Notes: generated by a model not told the origin, from the letters alone. 64,000 nt of DNA from Lepturacanthus savala (GCA_030544235.1 CM060463.1:10329690-10393689), one strand, 5' to 3'. Numbered from the stretch's first letter, positions 12,899 to 26,700 are shown. A program made the numbers and translations.

Positions 12899-14429
12899 GG
12901 GACATTAACGCAATTGATTATTTCCAATTCATTAATTACAAAGAAAATAACTGAAAAATATTAACAGATTTTATCAGCAGAAATTCTGGAGCTGTTGGCG
13001 GTTCTGGTTCTGGTCCGAGTACAAACAAGCATCCCAAACCTAAACAAATGACTGGCTTCATCATGAAGAAAATAAGTAAGTCATCAGAAACATTGATGAG
13101 TTTTCCAGGAATGTAGACCAGCGGTTGAAGATAAGAGTTTAGAAAATGTCCTACAGATAGCAAATTTCACTTACATAAATAAATGTTGCTTTTGGGGCAA
13201 AAGGAAAGGAAAGGAAACTGCCATTAAATCAGTTTAATGTCACATTGCTCTTTACATTTTATTGGAAGTGTGTAGGTGCCACTACTTTCTTTATCTGTTC
13301 TACTTATAAATTAATAAAGCATTTCTTTCCCTCCAAGTTTATTTTTTTCCATTTAAGTTATTTCACACATTAGTATTCATTTAGGGGAACCACAAAGTGT
13401 CTCAATAAAACCTTACCTTACAGGATCTCAACCTTTCTTGCTTGTGCTTGCTTAAATCAAACCCATTAAGCTCCTTGTCACTGGTTTAGGTTCATTGGTT
13501 GTGAGAAGTTTTAATTTTCCCTTCTCTGATTGCTGATTTGAGGGTTTTTAGTTGCCTTCAAAGGCAGAATGATGCTGCGTTTGATTGCATATATTTGATT
13601 GTATTTCAATGATTGCATCCAGGTAGATAATGTCACAATAGGTTTTTTAATAAAATCGAGATGTCAACATTTAGGTTGTTTTAGTCAAGCTTGCATTCAT
13701 CCTACTATCACTTGGAGTGGCAGAATGTAGATGTTTCAACTGTTATTTCATTACATTTAGCTAGCAGTTTTAAATATTTCAGAATTCTTTTAATCTAAGT
13801 ATTTTACTTCATTTGCAACATGTGATGTTATGACTGAGTCAGGTTGGGAGGGATGTACTATGTGCAGTGAGTTTATCATAGCTGGAAGCTGATTATATAT
13901 ACTCATACTAAAGGTCAACATACCAATTTGTAATCCTGTTTGTGTTTATTTTCCTCCTGAATACATATTTTTTTCAAACCAAATTTTTTTCCAAATCAGT
14001 TGTGTAACATTCTAGTTCTTACATCATTCCACATCATACTCTCTACAGCTGTACAGCTGGATATACCAGTACCCCTGGTTGGGTATCCCTGTCCTACTCC
14101 ATTGTGAAAACCCTTGGATTCATCTTGTGACCCTTTCTAGGGTTCCTGATCCTTGGGTTCAAATTGTAGTTAACAATTGAAGTACAGAACAAAAAGTACC
14201 ACTATTAATCATATGTCAGGGGAATATTTCCAAACGACTAACAAGCTACTAATTGATTTTATATCCCTGATCATAACTGTGACATACTGTATATTGTTCT
14301 CAGAAGAACATAGTGCAACACTGACTCACTTTATTTCTCTGGGAAAAAAAAGTCATCATTCCTCCCCCTACTACCTACTGTATTGATCCTCTCGTATCGC
14401 ACTGGGCTCTGTTTTGGTGTGGTGTGGTC
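12895..14429. other. Non-coding stretch, partly transposon-like
   Basis: Positions 12970-13090 read, on the plus strand, a short frame containing SGSGPSTNKHPKPKQ and MTGFIMKK that could be a scrap of a transposase linked to the terminal sequence at 12301. The remainder is AT-rich without features. Confidence 0.35.
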
Positions 14430-14600
14430 TTAAGTGGTTGGACCAGGGAGTTCTGTCCCGCGGCCCATCCGTTGGCTGGTTCCTAATCCAGTTAGGGCTG
14501 AGGGGGTCTGGCGTTTCCCGTCTTGGCGGAGCAGGCTGTGCTAAATAAGGTTTTTACTTGCCCTGGGGAGCCCGATTTTAATGGAGGCAGCTAAATGAAT
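14430..14600. promoter_or_regulatory. Candidate conserved regulatory block
   Basis: GC-balanced unique sequence with retained CpGs (CCCGCGGCCCATCCG, GGCGTTTCCCGTCTTGGCGG) and AAATAAGG, bordered by AT-rich sequence. Confidence 0.22.
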
Positions 14601-16469
14601 ACATGAAAAAAAGAAGCAGGCCAGTGCCAAGAAAGGCTGCTTGAATCAGAGGAGAAGTAAGCGCAGTGACAGTAATTAACAGGTAAAATGATCAGTCAAG
14701 TTTCTGATCAATCACACGTGAACCCATTTCTCAGATCTGAGCTGCGTCTTAAGGACAAGTTAGAAAACACATTTACTGAGTTAAATACACTGTGGTTATG
14801 CTGTGAAGCTCTTAGTGACTCAACATGGTGGCGGCAGAGGTCTACACACTGCCCAGTGCACTTCCTTTCTCCAACTACTGCAAGAACACTATTGTGTGTA
14901 TGAATGTATTTATAAGCTGCAGCCAGTGTTACGGCTGCTCGGAGCCTTTTGGTACGGTTAGAAAATAACTCCATCCCTGCGCTCTTTCTCCCTCTCACAC
15001 ACATAGACCCACAAACAAACAGCCCTCCACTCCACCCTTTCCCACTGGGTCCATGGGATGGGCAGTGGACTCAGGGGAAATGAGGTAACACACACACACC
15101 CACATATGTGCACACACATACACAGAAAACAGTGGCAGTCTAGCACCATTCAGGGCTCTGTACTGCTCCGACCATCAAAGCTGTCAATCTCGGGGCATTT
15201 CTCATTGCCACCCCCCACCAACCCCCCTCGCCCCGTCAGACCTCAACCCACCTTTTAAGGCCCGGAATATTTGGTTCAGGCGTTGCCATGGGAATCATCC
15301 AGATGTTGGCCTCTGATTAGCTGGCGACGGTCAAATGAAATCAGAAGAGGTGTGATAAGATCGTGGGGCGACAGAGACTGGAGACTGAAGAGTGGTGGCC
15401 GCGAGCAGAAGCCGTGGTGGGGGTTGGGGACTCATAGGAAGTCATAGAAAAGGGGGGCAGGGGGCATTACTAAGGGTTTTGCGCACACATTCGCACACTT
15501 TTTAATGCACCTCACTGGGGAGTGCTATTTTTTTTTCACTCAAAGGCTTTCAATTTTCAATCTCTGCATTCTTTCTTTTTGTTGCACCAGAGCTCAGCAG
15601 CATGTAAAAATAGTTTGATTTTTACTCACTCAAAACCAAACAACCACCCTCCGTTTGTTTTTGAATGAAAATGTGTCATGAACATTTCCACTGAGTGACA
15701 ACAGTGCACCTTTGACTCGTCCCTTTTCTCCCGAGGGAGACAAAGCATAAGCGGATGTCTGGGAGCAAACCGTTAATCCTACAGGGAGGTTGATGTTAAG
15801 TGACCTATATGACTTTGAATTCGCAGCGAACGCCATGCTTTGGCTCTGGTGTGGCTGATTCCACGAGTGATAGGCGGACTACGACCTGCAAATTCAAATG
15901 GCTTTTAAACAAAGTCCAAACAGTGCTTCGCTTCTCCCCTACCTGTCCCGCAAGCACCTAATCGCATCCAAAGTCCCATTTCCTGTCAATGAAATTACAT
16001 TAAACATCTCCCTCTAGGTCCTTGTCCAAAGTGACCCCAAACTCACTGTGACTGATAAGAGTGATAACTAGGTAAAGGCTGAAGCACTTCCCAGTGTTCG
16101 GTCTGTGAAAAGAGCTGCACTGAGAGGAACACGGGGAGCTTGGCCCTGCCCCTGCTCGCTCCATTTTCCAATAAACTCCAGCAATCAGATCAGCACTGCT
16201 TTAAATGGACGACTTGATGGCAGCAGGCTGCATTAGCCGCTGGTGTTCTCCCAATCCGATTAGACAGAGACAGTGACAGTTTCCAGCCAAAAGAGGCAGG
16301 TAACACAAACACACACAGACAGCATATACTTTATTACTATATTTACTGGCATTTAAATATGTCAAAGCTCACAAACAAACACAGATATAAAATAAAGTAT
16401 CTGTAAAAAGGAAAGGTATAAAAATGAATGGGGATCTCACACAGGCAAATGGTCACACATGCATGCAGG
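14601..16469. other. Non-coding stretch
   Basis: No recognised gene. CA-rich patches near 15090-15125 and unique sequence, some CpG-containing, around 15290-15420. Confidence 0.5.
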
Positions 16470-16620
16470 ACCTCTTGTGGCCGTTTGTGGTGCTAATTGG
16501 ATGGTCAGAGGCAGATGTCGTTATTGTTAAGCAGCCGGCCACTTGATGTCTGCAAGTGTTGCAGAGTCATTTGGGCATATTAGCAGCTCCTTCGGGGCAG
16601 AGGTCACGCCCCAAGGCTAT
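16470..16620. promoter_or_regulatory. Candidate conserved regulatory block
   Basis: Unique sequence with GCTAATTGGATGGTCAGAGG and a CpG-containing CAGCCGGCCACTTGATG stretch next to CA-rich repeats. Confidence 0.2.
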
Positions 16621-17341
16621 GTTGTGCGTCAGTGTGTGTGTGTTTACACATGCGTGTGTGTGTGTGCGGTCGTGTCCGTTAGTGATTTATGCATGTAAAA
16701 GTGACTCTCTCTGTAATGGCTTCCCTGCTTTGAGGACGGGCCTTTTACGGTTATATAATTACCCCTGATTGTTTTATGCACACAATGGGGTGCTTTTCTG
16801 CTGTGCACGTGCTTGACATGAAAACCTGGCAACAAGCTGCTAAGTGCAGCAGGCGCTGTCATAAAAATGGTTGCCATACCTCGGATAGCTAAAACCACTT
16901 TCAGCGCAGCCGCCGCTCCTCCTCGGGACTTACAGCGGAGAGAATGGTCCCTCAGTGCGCTTATCAGGGAAAATAAACCTCAATGATGCAAAGTAATGGC
17001 TGGGTTATTTGAGAATGCATGTGTGAGGTAGAGACTGGAAACTCTGCCGCTTATCACAGCGCTAGACAGAAAGGAGTGAGACTGTACTTAACAGATTTAG
17101 ACACTCAGTGAAGCCCAGCACCTGGATGGAGAGAGGGAAGGGAGGGGAGTTGTAGCTCAGGTTACGGTGCAGTCAGTCCGGCCTCAAGCGAGGAGATGCA
17201 GACAAAACCTGGACAGATCAACGGCGCTAAAAGTTTTACCAAGAGGCCAGACTGAAGGGCTGTGTTCATGATTCAGGTCATTTGTGTTCCCTTTGCATTT
17301 TCAACAACTTCAAGTTTTGTCCCATGAACCTCTCTTCTACT
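16621..17341. other. Non-coding stretch
   Basis: GT microsatellite at 16630-16668, then unique CpG-bearing sequence (16900-16960, 17160-17260) without protein-coding signal. Confidence 0.5.
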
Positions 17342-17417
17342 CCCCCCCCCCCCCCCCCCCCAGCTTGCAGCTTTTTTTTTGTGTCACATAGCAAAAAAAA
17401 AAACAAAAAAAAAAACA
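17342..17417. repeat. Poly(C)20 followed by poly(T) and poly(A) runs
   Basis: Twenty consecutive C at 17342-17361, then short T and A homopolymers to about 17417. Other C or G runs lie at 6977-6986, 10868-10887 and 32181-32194. Such runs are prone to assembly error. Confidence 0.95.
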
Positions 17418-17539
17418 CAGATGTAGATGGAAAGATTCAAAATGAGTTTACTCCTGCATAACTGCGTGAGCTGATAAAAAGCAGACCACCGGCTGTTTTT
17501 TAGTGTTTTATGTTTGAAACACATTTTGTGCAGTGCTGC

Positions 17540-17770
17540 GCTACCTGACGCCTTCTGATCCTGTGGCTGATGATGGACTGCGGATCAGCCAGTTAATTTA
17601 GGCCAGATAAAAGCCTCTCATCTCCGCCGAGGTAGATTACTGTAATAGCAGCCTTTCTCATCTTTTGATCTTTTTACTGCTGCGTCTGTTCATTTGCATG
17701 TGTCAGGGATACAGCTTTATTTAGGGCGCTTATTAATGGGAACAGGAGGGATTCTAGATACTAAAACCTG
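17540..17770. promoter_or_regulatory. Candidate conserved regulatory block
   Basis: Contains CAGTTAATTTAGGCCAGATA, GGTAGATTACTGTAATAGCA, CATTTGCATGTGTCAGG (octamer-like) and GGGCGCTTATTAATGGGAAC. Its motif mix is typical of developmental enhancers. Confidence 0.3.
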
Positions 17771-18169
17771 AGGCAGATTAGCACTGACCCCCCTGGATCT
17801 TGTGTGCATGCTGTTTCTTCACATACATTCATGAGCATATTATCTGTGCGTGCAGGTACTCATTCGCATCTTATAATAGTGTAAATACACACACCCATAT
17901 GTATGAGTACCGTGTACCGTGTATCCTGATGCATAAATCTTATAACGCTGTATGCAAACAAGCACCATACAGAAAAGAAGGCAAACTCAAAAAGTGATGC
18001 ATATACATACACACACACACAGTATATTTGGAGACGGAGACGCAGACATGCAGACACACAACACGCATGCCCTTAGACAAACAAACATTCCTTCATGCCT
18101 GCCCCTCACTGAGAGTATGTCGGACTTCTAAGCGTTCTCTCAGGCCTCGGTCTGTCATCCTGTCTCTCC

Positions 18170-18590
18170 CTGGCTGCTTCGCCGCGGCAGATATGGTCGA
18201 TGCGGACGTGTACTTTGTCCAGATCATCCGTGAGATGAGATGAGAGGAAGTGGGAGGTATTGTTCTTCCTGTGGCGCTAAGCCCCTGGGCGATTACCCTG
18301 TCAGGAGGGAGAACTCAGCGCCAGCGCCGACTGCCACAAACCAGCGCTAAATCCCAACTGATCGCAAAAGAGGCCGATTTTACACTTTAGATTCCTCCCA
18401 TCTCTTAATGCGGCCGATGAGGCAGAGGATCTTCGCCTCTCCCTCATCTTATCCGCCGCCGCTATCCTCCTCAGCCGGTGGCGTCAACCCCTAAGCTTGC
18501 GCTGCAGGGATAAGACTCAACGCCTTGTCAGGCCAGATCAATGTGATTTTACAATGCAGTCCAAGAGAGAGGTTCGTATAGCCGAGCGCG
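18170..18590. promoter_or_regulatory. Candidate conserved regulatory block, CpG-rich
   Basis: The most CpG-rich part of the desert: TTCGCCGCGGCAGATATGG, GGCGATTACCCTGTCAGG, AATGCGGCCGATGAGG and TCTTATCCGCCGCCGC, ending near CCAGATCAATGTGATTTTAC. No open frame with recognisable protein; could be an enhancer or distant promoter. Confidence 0.3.
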
Positions 18591-19942
18591 GCTAAACAAC
18601 AGCACATAGCCACTTCCATGTGCTCGAGTACGGTTCACAAGTGATTCTTGCCACCTCCTTGTATCGAGGTTGCTCAAATAAGATAACATAATCTAACAAC
18701 AATCTTGTACACAAAACCTGCCAACTGCATCTCCTAAATCTGACTACCTCACACATACCTGCACCAACCTCCTTCTTTCCTCTCTCTATCTTTAAGTTTA
18801 TCAGAGGGGTTGATCTCTCTGAATGCCTCATTGAACTCCTCCATCGGTTTATCTTATCTATTTTCTCAGAAACACTCCTCGGGACAGTTCTTTAAATTCC
18901 TCCTCAAGACGTCAAAGCATTTTTTTTTCTCTCTCTCAGCCAGATCATTTGAGGATACGTCCCCTGAAGATGACACTGTCATGTTTGTGTGTGTGACAGC
19001 GGACGCTTATGTTAGAAGAGAATTAAAAATGATATAGCAATTACGGTTTTGCCTAATGAAGTCAGTGACATTGTTATTATTTTTATTTATTTTTTTATTG
19101 CATTTTACTTTGTGAAATACTGAAGGAAAAAAAAAGTTTTGTTGGCGAGAAGGCTCAGGGGTAGATTGACTGAAGGTGAAATGAGAAATAACAGAAATAT
19201 CGTTCCCCATCAGAGCATCCAGCTGCATGATGACATCCTCCTCCCCGCCAAGTCCTGCGACTGATTTCCTGTTTGGGTTTGATTATCATATAGGGCCGCG
19301 CTAGTATATCATCCACTCCCTCTCTTCTCCTCTCCTCTCCTTTAGTTTTACGAGTGACAGTTGGGAATAAAGTAGAGTGTAAATCTCTGGCAGTAATAAA
19401 GCTGCTCAGGCCAATGTTCCTTCCTAATGCTGGTTCGTCTCTCCCTCATCACGAATTTGTACTTTTTTTTTTACAAGACAAGTCCTGACTGCCTTTCATT
19501 GCTCCCACTAAGTCATTCTCAAGTGTCAGTTCTCAATCCAGGTTTAAGAGTTTGGGAGATCCATGGTCGAACGCAAATATAATCTCAAGTGTAACAGCGA
19601 AAAAAAAGCACACATACAAATGCAGAGTGTGTGCACATGTTTGTCCCTCCACGCAAACACACCTCTAAAAACCTTCTGCACACACATACACACCGTTTCA
19701 CTTTGCCTGACCACATTCCTGTAAAGGGCGATCATGAATCTTGGCCAGGAATCTGAGTCCTGTGCTGGTAAAGCAGCCTGTGGCAGCACTCCTCCTATCC
19801 CTAATAAAGTCATCCCTGGGTGGGCAGGAGAGCCCCATACCTCCCTGACCTCCATCCATCAGCCAGGGGGGAGTGCTCGCCTCTGCTCACTGACTGGATC
19901 CTAAATCCATCTGCCAGCATTGCAGCACCAGACTTCACACAC
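18591..19942. other. Non-coding stretch
   Basis: No recognised gene. A CTCTTCTCCT-type tract near 19320 and unique sequence (TATCATATAGGGCCGCGC) near 19285. Confidence 0.5.
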
Positions 19943-19965
19943 TCTCTCTCTCTCTCATTCACACA

Positions 19966-20079
<114 letters not shown>

Positions 20080-20339
20080 CCAGCAGCATAACCTGTCTGA
20101 AGCCCACAGGTGTCAAAACATGCACCAACAGCTCCAAACACTCAGCTACACTCATCTAATCGGTCAACTGTTCCTGTGGAGTGGTCAGCTGTTCAACTTC
20201 TGACTGACTTTGACTATTGTTATGAAACCCTTTTCTGCTCCTCATGTGTAATAACGAGAAGGGCACGTTTCCATTAATTGAAAAAAAAAACCCAGAAAGA
20301 TCACAAGAGTAGCATGTGAAGAATCACCTAAAGTTCAGG

Positions 20340-20466
20340 GAGTTTTTCCCTTGTACAATGTGCGGGTCTAAGGACAGGGGATGTTGTGTTGCTGTTGTAC
20401 AAACTGTGAAGCCCATTAGGGCGAATCTGTGATTTTGGGCTATACAAATGAAACTTGACTTGTTTA
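20340..20466 (+). mobile_element. L2-like LINE 3' end remnant
   Basis: TGTACAAACTGTGAAGCCCA, TTAGGGCGAATCTGTGATTT and TGGGCTATACAAATGAAACT match the 3' tail of fish non-LTR retrotransposons (TGTGATTTTGGGCTATATAAATAAA-type). Only the tail is present. Confidence 0.6.
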
Positions 20467-21059
20467 AAGCTAATACACATTTATACTGACTTATGGCCCA
20501 AGGCAACGAGGCACGCCTCTGCATTCTGAAGCAGTATCGGTCGCAGTAAGGGGAACTGAGCACCCGCAGGTGGGTCTCAGGGGGACTGAAAAGGGTCCCT
20601 AGATGAATTCAAAGAAAACTGCAGTATCAGATTGATACGACACTGACTCACTTTACTTTAAAATGTGATCTCTGTAATGGCAAATCTCAAACATAATTAT
20701 AGAAAATAATCTCCAAGTGTCCAAGAGTAGTCGGTCCAAACTTGAGTTTAATAGTTCCCTTGCGATCCGTCGTTGATCTAGTTTCATCTTTCTCACAATT
20801 CTGCTCGTCTGCAGAAACGTTATCTTAAAATTCAACCACGCATCAATCCACTGGAGTGCAGTACATCTATGGAAATGAAGATTTTGAGATTACTCATTTT
20901 AAGGATTCAGCCATTTTCTTATCACTGGTGACAAGAGATCCTGAAGAAACTGACCTGGAAAAGCTTGGTGCATTCAAATAAAACAATTTTTCTTTTAAAT
21001 ATGCATTTTCAATTGTATCCTGCTTGGTGCTGATGAATTCTATGGGTCACTACTTTATT
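20467..21059. other. Non-coding stretch
   Basis: AT-rich unique sequence; nothing recognised. Confidence 0.5.
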
Positions 21060-21260
21060 TGCCCTGTCAGTCATTACTGTAATACAACCACATTAATGCA
21101 CAAGAGTCAATTAATTTTCCTCAGTGCCCAGTTTTAATGTGTTACTAATCATGTCATCAAGTCACAATCACCCCAGAAGCATATGGACTTTAATGAGTAA
21201 GCCGAGACTGCCTCGTTATTCATTCAAATCTTACCATGGTTTTAACTGCTGTGCACAGCA
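21060..21260. promoter_or_regulatory. Candidate conserved regulatory block
   Basis: Unique AT-rich sequence with AGAGTCAATTAATTTTCCTC, GTTTTAATGTGTTACTAATC, ACTTTAATGAGTAAGCCGAG and no simple repeats. Confidence 0.22.
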
Positions 21261-23639
21261 AACTCATCTTGTAAAGATAAATTAAGTTTATTGTTTTTCA
21301 GTTTGGCTTATAGGGACAGCATGAACCAATGCCACAAACCACAGCAATTATAGCCTAAACCCGTTTGCAATGCAAGTCTGTAAATGGCCTTTCATAAAAA
21401 CACACAGCATAACAACTACACAAAAGACATTATAAATAAACAGCACAAATTTGTAGTTTAATTGGTCACAATGAATGGCACCTGTTCTTACATGACATTA
21501 TGCATGATCGCTCTTCAAATACTGGAAAGATTTCTTTCATCTGCAGCCTAGAAAAACTTTTCGATGCAAAATGTGTTCTGATTTGAGTTAAACCACCAGA
21601 GCGAAATCCCTCTACGGCCATCACTCAAAAAAAGCCAGAAAATCATTTTCAATTCAGGGATCCGCTGACAGATCATCAATTACACTAGTTTCTGGTTTTA
21701 TTTTTGACAGCGAAATTTTCTTTTTTACATAGAATTTCTGATTTGAGGCTCAACAGTAACCAGTAGCTCAATCAAAAGCCACAAACTCAACTCTGTGCCT
21801 GACTGCATTCTTTTTGTAAAAAAAAAAAAAGATTCCCTGGGGTATAAGCTTGAACAACACAGTGGTAGATGGTCATTTGGCCAGTTAGTGCATGCTAGGT
21901 CAAACAAACACAGACCCTGAGGCTGCAATAATGTCAGAGGCCAAAAGACAGAGCCTCACTGGTGTGCATGAAAATCCTACTACATGTAGTAGAAATGTCT
22001 GTAAACAATGCACACATCCACACACTCACACCCCCACACACACCCCAGTAGATCACAGTCTGTTTCTCACAGGGGTGGGACTGTGGGAACCATGCTGTCA
22101 CTTCCTGTGCCCGCAGGCCTCGGCCAATCGTCATCAGATAAGAGCTGCGGCTCTGCCAATCAGAGCTCAGCCTCAGCTTCACATGACGGGGGCAGGGGGA
22201 CGCGATAAGGACATAACTTGCCAGGGAAAATGTCTTGATCTCAATTGTACTCCCTTAAACCAGACCCTCTCCCCCCTTCCCACCAAAATAGTTGTTTGGA
22301 GACAAGGTTTCTTTTTGTCTTTCGCCCATAATTACGTTCCCTTTCATCTGCCCCCCTGTTCCCCTTGACCCCTACTCTGGGGTCAGTGGCCAGGATATCC
22401 CACTCTCTCTGGGCCAATAATGTGCCTTTTAGGGTGGATGAAGAGGGGCATTCATGCCAGGGCAGACAGGAGAGCAGCGAGGAGAGTAATCACTCCATCA
22501 CACTCTGCCCCCGTCTGTCCCGGCTCCTGCCCAAACACCCAAACAGCTCGCCTCGCTCCTCACATCAAAGACCTGGACCCGGACGGCAGCCTCAGTCCTG
22601 CACAGCACAGAGGGTGACTGTGTCACCAGCCAGGGGAAAAGCATGGTAGGTCACCAGTGTAGTTGTGATTACCGGGGAAAAACCCCTAAGATCTTTCACA
22701 ATCACAATTGTCATACAGCTATGACATTTCTGCTGCTGAAAAAAAAGGAGATTCAAAGAAATTCACTCACTGTCTTAAGTAGAAGCGCACTTACTGCACG
22801 CAACCCTGGGACAAACGCACACTCACACTGTCATCAAACGCAACACCAAAATAGGACCTTAACAGCTGGAAACCTGCACAATGAGTCATTAAGGAAGTGT
22901 GTGAATTTGGGGGAATTTTCCATTAGCTAGACCTTGGGCCGTCACACAGGCCGTACATAAATTAGCATTGTTCCTGAACAGCTATCGCAGGTGGTGGTCT
23001 GGCTTATGAGAAAGTCTCTGGACGCTGTCTGAGCTATAACAACTGTAATCAGGTTATGTCAACATTATGAATATATTTTAAAGTGGAACACGCCAAAGGA
23101 GTGTCGCAGCATAGCTGCACTGTAGCGTGTCTACGAGTATCTGTCTGGCTTTACTTTATTGTAAATGGTGGAGGGCCTCTCTTGACCCTGCATGCAAAGA
23201 ACAATAAGCAGCATCTTAAAGCATTCCTCAAAAAGAGTCGAAGAATGACTGGAATTCTGCCAAAATCTTTCACACTGTCAAAAGCCCCGCGCCCTTTACA
23301 CAAATCAACTCCACTGTGATACGGCGAACTCAACTTTCAGGTCTTACACTTGTTTTGCATGGGATTGAATTTCAATAGGTCCTTTTCCCGACAACATAGG
23401 TATAGTTGAAGAGTTTGGAAGTGAAGATTTACAATATGCCCAAGAGAAAAAGATACATCAAGCGTTTAAATAAAAGACAACCAAAGATGAGAAATAATCA
23501 TTCATACTAGAGAACAACACGGATGCTTTGGCTTTATCAGTGGTGTTAGCCACCAGCCTGAATAGACCTCAACCAGTCTGCCTGCAGCCTCCCAGCCTTT
23601 AGAGTTTCACTGTGATCAATAGCTGGATTAATTGCTGAA
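21261..23639. other. Non-coding stretch
   Basis: No recognised gene. A CA-rich patch at 22010-22050. The 158-codon frame at 21892-22368 has no recognisable domain and lies across low-complexity sequence. Confidence 0.5.
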
Positions 23640-23710
23640 AGGGCGGAGGGAGGAGGAGGAGAGCAAGGAGAAGGAGGGGGGGAAGGAGGTCGTCAGAGCT
23701 CCAGGCAGGG
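23640..23710. repeat. Polypurine tract
   Basis: About 65 nt almost entirely G and A on the plus strand (GGAGGGAGGAGGAGGAGAGC and onward), a candidate for triplex (H-DNA) structure. Confidence 0.8.
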
Positions 23711-26700
23711 GAAGGTTTTCAGGAGGTGGGGGTTAAGATGGTGCTGACAGGCAGGGAAAGCTGAAAGGATTTAAAAGGCGAGTGAAGGGGAGCCGGAGTT
23801 GGAGCAGTAAGAGCTGTACAGGGAGCTTCATCCGCCCTCCCTCCACCCCACCCCACCCCACCCCAGGTCACCTGGCAGTGCGCAGGGCGGTGGGCCGTCA
23901 GATTAGGATCTGAGAGGGGGAGATAACGAGTTTATTGCCCCCTGGACGGGGCTGTTGGAGCCAGGGGAAGGAGGAGGGCAGGCCAAGCAGGCTGGGGTGG
24001 GAGGCTGAATGTTGGTGGTGGGCGTTTGTGTTTGTTTTAACCTGGGGAAATAGATGCGGCCAGGCAGGGTCTTTATGAAAGAGAACCCCGACAGGGCAGT
24101 AAAACACAAAGGCAGCATGGTTAGAATACCAGCAACACCACTCAACCAACAGTTACAGCAGCTCATCTATCAACGCCTCCACACACACACACTTGCATAT
24201 GCGCATGTGCTCAGAAACACATACACAACACTGATGATCTCTGTGCGTGTCTGTGGGTCTCTGTTACATGTGTGAGGAAGTAGCAGCACAAATTGATTGT
24301 CAAGTGCTCAGTGAATAACTGATATTGCAAATAGTTATATCCGTTGCCATTTTCACCACTGTCCTAATTTGCATTGGCTGAGTAAATTAATGTCCACGGG
24401 CCTGTTAGGAATTCCACTTTCTCATTGATCAACAATGTGTACTTTCATGTTATCTCCTGAGTTATTGGAAATGGGATAAGCCCGATCCTATTACAAGCAA
24501 ACACAGAATAACGTATGAAATCTATATGTATTTCACACCACTGTGATCTTTGGTCACTGAATTCTGCGCACGTATTGGGAGCCTGTATTAGCTTTGCGTG
24601 TCTAGCCCGGGCGCTGGAGGAGAGATAAGGGGAGCGGATATGAGAAATATGAAAAATAGCACTGTGATAGGATGATCAGTGAGAATGAGAAATACGGGCC
24701 GCAGTGACAAATGGGACTGGGAGCAAAAGAGGAGAGCAATGCAGAGCGGCATTAGAGCCAAGGACAGAATGATTTTCCAAGAGTGGAGACGAAACACACT
24801 TTCTTAGAATGAACAGGTCAATAATAACCTCCTGGTATCAGTCACTTAAGTCATTCACATTTTTCAGTTTCACATCATCTATCACAGTCTGTTTAATACA
24901 GAAACTGAAATAGGTGCTGTCATGTTGCTGCATGCATTAACGTATAATACTAGGACATTTTTTAAAATCTATGTTCCAATTCATTTCAACTTCAAAGAAG
25001 AATGTAAGTTAAAACACTGGAAGCAACCGAGAAGCAACGCGTGCTACTTAACATATCTCATTTTACAAAGATAAGATTAGATTACATGATATGTTTGGGC
25101 GATATTCAGAGAACAATCCACCCAAACAATTGAAAACGGACAGACATCCGCGGCGTCAAGAGACTGAATAGCACAGCTCCTCCTCAAACAGACAAACCCC
25201 CGTGTTCTCTTCAACGCTCACACTTGTACAGACTCTCAAAGAGATTTTGGGGCCCTGTGGAGCGGCACGTGAGCAGCCCTCTGTCAGCTGTGTTTGCAGT
25301 GACGCAGGCGAGGGGCACCCTGCACCTCCAAAAGAAAGTAGCAACCCAGGGAAATGGGAGAAAGGAGGGGTGCTCTGTGGAAAGGCCAAGGCCTGGAGAG
25401 GAGAGAAAAGAGCAGCCACAAAACAGCTTTCCTCCAGAGAGAGAGCCACAGAGAGCAGGGGGTGGGGGGGGCAGCTGGAACAATGCGCCGCTCAGCTGCA
25501 GGTGCAATGGCTAAGGCTGTGTGTGTATGTGTGTGTGTGTGCGTAAGAGAGTGTGTGTATATGTGTGTGTGTAGTGAGTACTTTCTTTTTTGTGTCAATT
25601 GAGCTGAACTGTTGTCTTTTCTCTGCTGCAAGTTTACCTCACAGCTGATTAACATGTGGCCTTTTGGAGCTCCCGCGTGTGTGTGTCTGTGTGTGTGTGT
25701 GTGTGAGAGAGAGAGAGTGTGTGTGCAGAATTATAGAATGAGCTTCTTTGCCAGTGCAAGCAGAGTAATGACACAGGCACAGGGTGTGTAGACACAGGCT
25801 AACACAGAGTGTTAACTCGATTTGCACTTGTATGGAGCACAGAGCAATGGTTAACACATCTGAATAAAGGCTTTATGTGCTACATGTCGTACAATTGGAA
25901 GTGCACAGAGGCGTCACACAGCCACTAGATTAAATAGCATGCTCGGGGATTAAAGGCTTTATACCCAAGAACAGTAATGCACTATAACAACCAGACACGT
26001 AGCTCACCTACTGTATTTATTACATTTCTAACACAGCCATAATTTCAAGATGCAGTGACCTATTTTCTTTATACAATTTCACATAAAAAACATCAAAACG
26101 TCCCATTAGGTGACAGTTATTGTGACCACAGCAGGTTAAACAAAGAACACTTTAATATTGTTGAGTTTGACATCAAAACACTTTGGCGACTGAACTTAAT
26201 GAGGTCCGGGTCCTGACGCCAATGGTCTGTCGCTGAAAGCTGCCCCATGGTGAGTGATCATGGTTTTCAGACCCCACCAGACTGGATGGCCCTGTTTGGA
26301 CAACTGGTTCCTATCCCACACTCGCATGAGGCATCGCCGCCACGGGAGAAAGCCCCGCAGCCCGAGGACACGATGGGGCCGGGCCTTAGTGCTAACACGC
26401 TGGTGTGGAGGTGCCCATGTACCGCTCGTGGGGTTTAGAGGGTGGTCCCCACATACACACACGGAAGCAGAATCGGTGTGCATGAAGAGGGGGATACATG
26501 CATGTTGGCTCGCACACTTAACACACCTCAAAGCGAGAGCCTGAGGGCCATCGGCAGGGAGCTCAGACAGCCCCAGTGAGACAGAAACACAGAAACATGT
26601 GTAAGGCCTTAAAGAAGACATTCACTTCACAGAGGAGTGTGTCCTCTGTTCCTCCCCCATCCCACACCTCGGCCCATCCCTTTCACAGAAGATTATTGGG

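Noticed and set aside
21892..22368. Open frame of 158 codons on the plus strand
   Set aside because: Crosses CA-rich low-complexity sequence, has no recognisable protein features and no splice or promoter context.
25150..25660. Overlapping open frames on both strands near 25.2-25.6 kb
   Set aside because: Several frames are open at once and end in GT microsatellites; no conserved motif.
26196..26621. Open frame of 141 codons on the minus strand
   Set aside because: No family resemblance; overlapping frames of similar length on the other strand point to GC-rich composition.
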